A stretch of 24,983 nt of DNA from CAZXYS01 sp964645005 (lineage in GTDB: Bacteria > Bacteroidota > Ignavibacteria > Kapaibacteriales > UBA2268). Shown here piece by piece: positions 15,291 to 20,700 of this stretch (position 1 is its first letter; each line of letters opens with the position of its first letter). The stretch is from contig CAZXYS010000048.1 of NCBI GenBank assembly GCA_964645005.1, forward strand, positions 1-24,983, read 5' to 3'. The notes under the pieces were generated by a model. The model ran no database searches and had not been told where the DNA came from. It was given only the letters and a program-made list of their open reading frames with translations. Both the position numbers and the translations under genes were made by a program.

Positions 15291-15857
15291 TCAGCCGGTA
15301 GAGACTCTTTCGCTGTATTCACCGGTTTGAGTGTTGATCTTCAACACATCCCCTTCATTTATAAAGATTGGAACCTGTATTTCTGCGCCGGTTTCGACGG
15401 TAGCGGGCTTCATAACATTGGTGGCTGTGTCGCCTTTGACGCCCGGCTCGGTGTGGGTGACCTCGAGCTCGACAGTCAGAGGCAGATTTACGTCCAGGAC
15501 TTCCTCGCCTTCGAAAGCTACGTTGACGATTTCATTTTCCTTGAGGAATTTCTTCTGATCGCCGATAAGTTCTTCACCGACGGGTATTTGTTCGTAGGTT
15601 TCCAAACTCATAAAGTAGTAAATGTCACCATCTTTGTACAGGTACTGGTATTCCCTGTTTTCTACCCGTACAAATTCTACGTTTTCATTGGGGCGGAAGC
15701 GGGCTTCCTGCGATTTCCCTGTTTTCAGGTTACGTAATTTAGTTTGATGGTGTGCGGGACCTTTGCCCGGGGTAACGTGCGTATGTTCGAGAACCACATG
15801 GTTCTCGCCATTATATTTGATAATAGAGCCTCTTTTAAGATCTGATCCTTGTCCCAT
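15291..15857 (-). CDS. efp: Translation elongation factor P
   Basis: 188 residues, three beta-barrel domains. EF-P binds between the P and E sites of stalled ribosomes and relieves arrest at consecutive prolines. The tip of the domain I loop is TPGKGPAHH, with Lys32 at the position modified by lysylation or other routes in some bacteria. The Pro on both sides (PGKGP) matches a subfamily reported to work with unmodified Lys. Domain III ends in the expected VPIFINEGDVLKINTQTGEY. AAGGAA before the ATG is a good ribosome binding site. It lies 32 bases downstream of the tRNA-Cys gene, on the same strand. Confidence 0.97.
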   Translation of the reverse strand: MGQGSDLKRGSIIKYNGENHVVLEHTHVTPGKGPAHHQTKLRNLKTGKSQEARFRPNENVEFVRVENREYQYLYKDGDIYYFMSLETYEQIPVGEELIGDQKKFLKENEIVNVAFEGEEVLDVNLPLTVELEVTHTEPGVKGDTATNVMKPATVETGAEIQVPIFINEGDVLKINTQTGEYSERVSTG

Positions 15858-15889
15858 GTATTCTGTTCCTTCGAATTATTATAATAAAG

Positions 15890-15960
15890 AGGTGCCGGCC
15901 GGATTCGAACCGGCGTTCGCGGTTTTGCAGACCGCTGCCTAACCACTTGGCTACGGCACC
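15890..15960 (-). tRNA. tRNA-Cys (GCA)
   Basis: A complete cloverleaf on the - strand: acceptor GGTGCCG/CGGCACC, D arm GCC/GGC, anticodon stem GCGGT/ACCGC with loop CTGCAAA (anticodon GCA at 15926-15928), T arm GCCGG-TTCGAAT-CCGGC. The discriminator base is U (complement of A15890), the cysteine identity element. CCA is not encoded. Probably the first transcribed unit of the efp operon. Confidence 0.97.
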
Positions 15961-16291
15961 AATTAGAATACAAAGATAATTGATGACGAATTATTTTCCA
16001 AATCTATTTTTAATGCTCGTAATTCAAGACGAAAATATGTATATAATCTGGTGTTTTTTAAAATTGATATTAAATTTGCATAAAGGTTAACAGTTAAATG
16101 CTAACGGCTAACGGCTGCCCTTTGCTAATTTAGCTGCTTATAGTTAAGATAATCTGATTTTTCAAAATAATAGTGGCTAAAGCTAAGTGAGAGAACTTAT
16201 AAGGCAGTTTTCTTTACTCTTCGGCTCAGTTATCCATCGACTATTCATTTTGAATTATTTTATTAATGATTTCTATTCTGTCATTTATAAT
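15961..16291. other. Spacer between the tRNA promoter and a decayed gene
   Basis: Holds the tRNA promoter. Beyond it there is AT-rich sequence with no gene; a short tandem GCTAACG-GCTAACG lies near 16100-16112. I see no other feature. Confidence 0.5.
15971..16002 (-). promoter_or_regulatory. Bacteroidota-type promoter for tRNA-Cys and efp operon
   Basis: On the - strand TTTG (complement of 15999-16002) is followed by exactly 20 bases and then TATCTTTG (complement of 15971-15978). This matches the -33 TTTG / -7 TAnnTTTG consensus of the Bacteroidota housekeeping sigma factor. The -7 box ends 10 bases before the tRNA 5' end, so transcription should start almost at the tRNA. Confidence 0.75.
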
Positions 16292-17685
16292 CTACCTCAC
16301 CAACATCACCCTCTCTACAAATACCTCACTTCCACAACTCACCTTCACAAAGTATAGTCCAGTTCTGCTTCCAGACCATTGCTTTTCTAATCTATAAATG
16401 CCCGTGGCTAAATAATCTGAATAAACAGTCTCAATCTTCTGTCCGATAGAATTGTAGACTTCTATCTGTGTAAAGCGTTTTCGGGTAGAGATATTTAAAT
16501 TTTTGTATGACTGCCGTATGGATTCGGGTATATTTTTAATTGGAACTCGCTGGTAATAAGGTCATTTACGCCCGTAGTAATGTCGTATGGTTCCGACATC
16601 TCCGATTCGCAGCCATGTGCGGATGTTACTTGCACTGTGTAGCTGCCGGTATCGGTTGGAATATAGTGTTTTTTGTTTGCACCCTCGATCAATTCATCGT
16701 TTTTGTACCACTGGTTGCCTCCGTCAGCAGAAGATAACAATGAATCTCCCTCTTGAGAAATTTCCGGTTTAGGTGGATTTTCATAGACATGTAAATCAAT
16801 CTCTGCGCTGTTCTTGCAGCCTTTTTCATTGATATATTCATACTTAATGCTGGTTATTCCTATCTCTGCCTGACCCGGTGTAAATATGCTGTCTATGACT
16901 CCATTTACGCTGTATGTACCGCTTTCAGGTGATCCGCCGGTTAGCTCTACCGGCTCGTCATTTTCGCAGTAAGTCGTGTCCATGACGAGGCTTACTTCAG
17001 GCACAGGAAGAACATCAATAACCGTAAATGTGCTTCCTGTGCAGCCGGTTTCGGGATTTGTCTGGGTGAGCGATATTGTTTTGCTGCCGGGAGTTGCCCA
17101 TGAATACTCAATAAAATTTGCACCTGAATCAATGAGATTTGCTTCCTCGCTTTGCCAGATATTGTCGAGCCACAATTCAGTATCCGTAGTAAATTTCAAT
17201 GATGCGCCCTGACATATTGAATCATTGCTTTGGATTTGAGGCTCAGGCTGAGGATAAATAGTCAGGGCATTTTCATTGATAAGCCCTGTGTTTGCAGGGG
17301 AAGTGCTGTTCACCCCTACTCTATAATTTGATCCGTAAGGGATTTCTTCAGGAACAGCAATAGTAATTGATCCTGAAGTGTTTCCTTCCATGCTTGCTAA
17401 CTCCACAGTATTCTCATAGTAATATCCGTATTGATCGGATAATTCTACAGTGAATGTATTTGATGAACCGATCTCTATCAAAGGTTCAAATTTCACTGTA
17501 ATACTATCTCCGCTGCAAAACTGATGTTTTTCCAGTGGTAGAGTTTTAATCGTTTGATCCTGGAATTTGACGAGGAAGCCGTCATTAATAGTTTCAACTC
17601 CATCTGACTCTGGTTGGTGACCATCAGGAGTTGGTGCTATTTTTGGTTTTTTATTAATAAATAAGAATTTCTCTTTACTTAACCA
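16292..17685 (-). pseudogene. Decayed PKD/Ig-like surface protein with broken T9SS sorting domain
   Basis: The longest intact piece with an ATG is 16495-17496 (333 residues), but the frame is open upstream to a TGA at 17686-17688 with sensible sequence (for example VKFQDQTIKTLPLEKHQFC) and no start codon, so the N-terminus is lost. It contains PKD/Ig-like domains (SICQGASLKF, TYCENDEPVELTGGSP, NQWYKNDELIEGANKKHY). The T9SS domain starts normally (LKIYPNPYGSHTKI) but stops at 16495. Its remainder continues in another frame (IEVYNSIGQKIETVY ... GLYFVKVSCG ... ERVMLVR) to a TAG at 16292. At least two small indels in short homopolymer runs explain this. True decay is likely given the neighbours; assembly error is the alternative. 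Confidence 0.7.
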
Positions 17686-17864
17686 TCAAATTTGAATTTT
17701 ACGTATTTTCTATATTGTTTTTCAACGCTATTGATAATATTGTCTCTTGATGCCTCATCCATAGCTTTTACAATGTCCCCACCATCATCGAATAATCTAA
17801 TAGGATTATTCCCGCTATACTGATACGGCGACCATGAATAATACTTTTCCCAGAGGGGATCGAA
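17679..17864 (-). pseudogene. C-terminal remnant of an RHS/YD-repeat protein
   Basis: The - strand reads FDPLWEKYYSWSPYQYSGNN then PIRLFDDGGD, the end of an RHS-repeat-associated core domain (usual form D-P-L-x-E-K-Y-x-x-W-S-P-Y-x-Y-x-x-N-N-P ... D-x-D-G). About 30 lysine/acid-rich residues follow to a TAA at 17679. Upstream, the reading frame runs straight into palindromic repeat DNA at 17867-17975, where the encoded residues are repeat-derived, so the body of the gene is missing. In intact RHS proteins the sequence after the core is a variable, often toxic tip; this short tail has no recognisable toxin domain. Confidence 0.6.
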
Positions 17865-17866
17865 CT

Positions 17867-17906
17867 CCCTCATCCCTAAATCCCTTCTCCCACGGGGAGA
17901 AGGGAC
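17867..17906 (-). repeat. Palindromic repeat, copy A (inverted)
   Basis: A perfect 11-bp stem TCCCTTCTCCC / GGGAGAAGGGA (17881-17891 and 17895-17905) with a 3-base loop is followed on the - strand by a GGGATGAGGG tail. It has the same plan (hairpin, then GGG-TGAGGG-like tail) as copies B and C but opposite orientation, and sits 28 bases from copy B. Confidence 0.7.
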
Positions 17907-17934
17907 TTTACCTTTCCCAAAACCCGTATCAATT

Positions 17935-17975
17935 CTTGCCCTCTCCCTTTGGGAGAGGATTGGGTGAGGGCTCTT
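17935..17975 (+). repeat. Palindromic repeat, copy B
   Basis: 41 bases: CTTG, CCCTCTCCC, loop TTT, GGGAGAGGA, TT, GGGTGAGGG, CTCTT. It matches copy C at 34 of 41 positions, the differences being concentrated in the loop and linker. It lies 77 bases beyond the 3' end of the DUF559 gene. Confidence 0.8.
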
Positions 17976-18052
17976 TCCCCGGATTTCTTTACTCTCTGTA
18001 AAAGCTCTATTAATCATTTTGTCGATTATTTTTGTACATCATTATTCTGTAA

Positions 18053-18406
18053 TTACTTTTCATTACATGCCATTAGAATCTTTTTAAGCACTAAATCAAT
18101 ATCATTAATAATTTCATTATTCCAAAATCTTATTTCATTAAAACCTGTTGCTTTTAAAAACTCAGTTCTATTAGCATCATATTCTTTACGATCCTTATGA
18201 ACACTTCCGTCTAATTCAATGATCAGTTGTTTTTCTATGCATACAAAATCTACAATATAATTGCCTATTAGTTCCTGTCTTCTAAATTTCAGACCTTTTA
18301 ATTTCTTGTTTCTAATCTTTTCCCACAGATATTTTTCAGCATCCGTTGGATTGTGTCTCATTTCTTTAGCTCGTTGAGTTAATTTTCTGTTGATTCTAAA
18401 CTTCAT
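18053..18406 (-). CDS. DUF559 endonuclease-domain protein (Vsr/PD-(D/E)XK type)
   Basis: 117 residues, full length for the family and apparently intact. N-terminus TQRAKEMRHNPTDAEKYLWEK is the family hallmark, followed by FRRQELIGNYIVDFVC and LIIELDGSVH. Asp53, Glu64, Asp66 and His70 are the likely metal and catalytic residues of a nuclease fold related to Vsr mismatch endonuclease. The biological role of DUF559 proteins is not established. It is the only intact gene in a decayed stretch and is bracketed by direct copies B and C of a palindromic repeat, suggesting that gene and repeats moved together. AT-rich; no clear ribosome binding site. Confidence 0.85.
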   Translation of the reverse strand: MKFRINRKLTQRAKEMRHNPTDAEKYLWEKIRNKKLKGLKFRRQELIGNYIVDFVCIEKQLIIELDGSVHKDRKEYDANRTEFLKATGFNEIRFWNNEIINDIDLVLKKILMACNEK

Positions 18407-18453
18407 GATATAATTTAACTAATTCTATTAAAAAAATCAACTCCTTTTTTTGT

Positions 18454-18494
18454 CTTACCCTCTCCCGCCGGGAGAGGGCAGGGTGAGGGCTCTT
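18454..18494 (+). repeat. Palindromic repeat, copy C
   Basis: 41 bases in the same orientation as copy B: CTTA, a perfect 9-bp stem CCCTCTCCC / GGGAGAGGG with loop GCC, CA, GGGTGAGGG, CTCTT. It lies 47 bases upstream of the DUF559 start codon. The GC-rich stem and tail contrast with the AT-rich flanks. Confidence 0.8.
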
Positions 18495-18682
18495 AAACTT
18501 CTGGCGGTCGGCGCCGGGATATTCGGGGGCAGTTTGTTTCATGAGCTTTTGTTTATAATTGTCAAAATGCGTTTTTGGAATATAAGGAAAAATTGTTTAA
18601 TAATAACTTATCGCAGGGTAATTTATCTAAAAACAAGATTTTCAATGTCCATAAGTTTCAGATCAAATTGGAGCAGAAAAGA

Positions 18683-18921
18683 TCAATAAAAACTAATTGC
18701 CAACATAGAATAATCGTCATGAAGTTTAACATTTTATTGGCTGTTGAAATATAATCGAAGAATTCTTCAATCTCCGTAGAATCCTGCTTGAAATTATTTT
18801 TAAGGAAATTTGCCAATCCTTCAATTTTCAGAAGCTCTCCGTTTGTTTTTTCGATTTCATAAACTCCGTCAGAATAAACATAAAGCTGGGAGTTTTCGAA
18901 ATCTGTCCTAAATACCTGTAT
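18683..18921 (-). pseudogene. C-terminal fragment of a SpoIIE/RsbU-type PP2C phosphatase, frameshifted
   Basis: The - strand encodes VFRTDFENSQLYVYSDGVYE and, after about 45 more residues, VKLHDDYSMLAISFY ending at TGA 18683-18685. YSDGVYE and HDDYSMLAI are the two C-terminal metal-binding motifs of SpoIIE-type protein phosphatases. The two parts lie in different frames: one extra A in the AATAAAATG run (about 18727-18735) would join them. A stop lies at 18922-18924, so the N-terminal two thirds of the domain and any sensor part are absent. Dead gene, or frame error plus truncation. Confidence 0.65.
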
Positions 18922-19005
18922 TTACGTTAATATTTTTTATTTTTGTGATTATTTTGTATAGCAGTGATTTAACTTATTAAATTAAAATAATTTATAGTTT
19001 TTGGA

Positions 19006-19311
19006 TTAATATACTTTCAAGGAATTTAATATCCTTCGCATTGCTTCAAATTTTCCCTTGAATCTCTCAGTATGTTCATCTTGGAGCGCCAGCGCATACT
19101 CCCTGCGATATTTTTCAAATTTTTCAAAATTGTCGCAGGTGTAGTGGACGGAAAAACTGCAGCCGGATTCATCTTCCGTATCTTCCAACAATTGAGCGCT
19201 TTGAAACAAGCCGGTATTCATTACATCCGGTATGTGTTTCCCACGCATCCATTCCAGCCAAACGTCTTTGACAGAGCTGTCAATTTTGATATTTACAATG
19301 TATTTAATCAT
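19006..19311 (-). CDS. DUF4286 family protein
   Basis: 101 residues from the ATG at 19311, chosen because the family begins exactly there (MIKYIVNIKIDSSVKDVWLEW) and because the codon overlaps the upstream gene's stop in the arrangement ATGATTAA. The frame is open 15 codons further up without merit. Family marks: WLEWMRGKHIPDVMNTGLF, YTCDNFEKFEKYRREYA, LQDEHTERFKGKFEAMRRIL. A small ferredoxin-like-fold cytosolic protein of unknown function, common in Bacteroidota. Position after an RdhA-like gene with an 8-base overlap implies coupled translation. Confidence 0.88.
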   Translation of the reverse strand: MIKYIVNIKIDSSVKDVWLEWMRGKHIPDVMNTGLFQSAQLLEDTEDESGCSFSVHYTCDNFEKFEKYRREYALALQDEHTERFKGKFEAMRRILNSLKVY

Positions 19312-20647
19312 GATTATTCCCATTAATTTTAAATTTTGTTCCATAAAAAATGTCATCTCCCCAATTTGATACAGTCCGGGCTATAGAGGAATTTTCAATA
19401 GCTTTGCGCAAAATTTTATGGGGCAGGGTATTCGGATGACTGAAAGGACAGACCTTCATGCACATATTGCAGTCCGTACCGATGATCTGCCAGTATTTGA
19501 AACAGCTTTCTATGTTTATCCGCCATTTCTCTACGCCGCGAACATTTTCCTTATTCCCTTTGGGAATTGAGCCCGATGGACAGTTCACCGCGCACTTGTT
19601 ACACTTTTCACAGAAATCCTGCACACCGAAATTTACCGGCTTATCCGTTATTAACGGCAAATTTGTTGTTACCGCGCCAAGCCTTACTCTTGGACCATAC
19701 TTCCTTGATATCAAATACCCCAGCCTGCCTATTTCGCCAAGACCTGCATCATAAGCTGCCGGCGGCAGCATTAACTGATAGTTACTCCCGGATATATGCG
19801 CCCTCGCAGAATATCCCATATTTCTTATAAACTCGGCGATAGAATTTGAAATACGCTGGCAGTGCAAATATTTCAGCGCTGTTTCCTCAGTTGTCCCTGT
19901 TTTCGGCGCTTCTTCCACTTTGAAGTAGTCCATCTCAACAGTGTAGCAAATGACAAATTGATGCTCAAGCTCTATTTTTTCACCCCACGGCTCTGGTCCT
20001 CTGCCGACATGCGAGTAAACATACATAGGATTCAGCTTTGCTACACCTACTTCATCGGCACCCAGATGCAGCGTTTGTTCCTTTATTATTTTCGTGAAAT
20101 TTTCAGGGGAATCTTCAAATTTTTTATCACTGACTTTCCCATCTACAAAATTAACGTGCTGCCCTTCAATTTCAAATAGGGAAGCCACATATCGTGATTT
20201 TACCGGATCGTAAAATCTGCTGCCCGGCGCAAGCAGTCCCGGCTTTCCTCTTATACTGTCGTCGATTTTCTTCAGTCCGGGCTTGTCATTATAATACTTC
20301 TCGTAAGTTTTCGTGCCCGGCTTGTAATCATTGCGTGCGAACATCGTATCGCGCTCATCAACTTTTTCAGTTATCCTGCCAATATTGATTTCTTTATTTT
20401 TACCAATCCGCGCAAAAAACAAGACCATTCCCAAAATTACAACAGCATCTGCAGCGGTGAAAAGATAGATTTTATTATTGAAAAATAACGGAAGCACCAA
20501 AAACAAACCTGAATTCACAACCATTGACAAAACACTCATTAATACAGCGCGGCTTTTGTTTTCCCAGATTGATGAAATAGCAAAAGATATGAAAAACAGT
20601 GTAATTAATGAAAAGAGTATCCAATATATTAATTCTGCTGCACTCAT
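19304..20647 (-). CDS. Membrane-anchored reductive dehalogenase-like (RdhA/QueG-type) Fe-S corrinoid protein
   Basis: 447 residues. Three hydrophobic helices at about 5-27, 34-56 and 61-81 precede the RdhA domain. It opens with DERDTMFARNDYKPGTKTYE (97-116) and ...IDDSIRGKPGLL, and contains AAYDAGLGEIGRLGYLISRK (297-316), YGPRVRLGAV and LPLITDKPVNFGV, all RdhA hallmarks. Two [4Fe-4S] sites are complete: Cys346, 349, 352, 356 (CEKCNKCAVNCP) and Cys382, 393, 396, 400. A corrinoid cofactor is expected from the family. There is no Tat signal and no rdhB neighbour; the helices may supply the anchor, and would leave the domain in the cytoplasm. Substrate unknown; respiratory use of organohalides is not shown. 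It starts 53 bases after the uvrA stop. Confidence 0.83.
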   Translation of the reverse strand: MSAAELIYWILFSLITLFFISFAISSIWENKSRAVLMSVLSMVVNSGLFLVLPLFFNNKIYLFTAADAVVILGMVLFFARIGKNKEINIGRITEKVDERDTMFARNDYKPGTKTYEKYYNDKPGLKKIDDSIRGKPGLLAPGSRFYDPVKSRYVASLFEIEGQHVNFVDGKVSDKKFEDSPENFTKIIKEQTLHLGADEVGVAKLNPMYVYSHVGRGPEPWGEKIELEHQFVICYTVEMDYFKVEEAPKTGTTEETALKYLHCQRISNSIAEFIRNMGYSARAHISGSNYQLMLPPAAYDAGLGEIGRLGYLISRKYGPRVRLGAVTTNLPLITDKPVNFGVQDFCEKCNKCAVNCPSGSIPKGNKENVRGVEKWRINIESCFKYWQIIGTDCNMCMKVCPFSHPNTLPHKILRKAIENSSIARTVSNWGDDIFYGTKFKINGNNHD

Positions 20648-20700
20648 ATCCCAAAATAAGCAAGATTTCTTGAATTATAAAAGAACTAAATCAAATACAA

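Larger units (their letters stand above)
18407..19005. other. Spacer with repeat copy C and a phosphatase remnant
   Basis: 18495-18682 has no recognisable gene. A 79-codon open frame on the + strand (18450-18689) begins inside repeat C and has no family resemblance. The PP2C fragment occupies 18683-18921; the remaining AT-rich stretch to the DUF4286 stop holds no obvious terminator. Confidence 0.5.

Noticed and set aside
18450..18689. 79-codon ORF on the + strand
   Set aside because: It begins inside a palindromic repeat, ends over the PP2C remnant, and has no recognisable content.
19312..19356. Longer N-terminus for the DUF4286 gene
   Set aside because: Family members begin at the ATG at 19311, which overlaps the upstream stop; the extension overlaps the RdhA-like gene further and has no family match.
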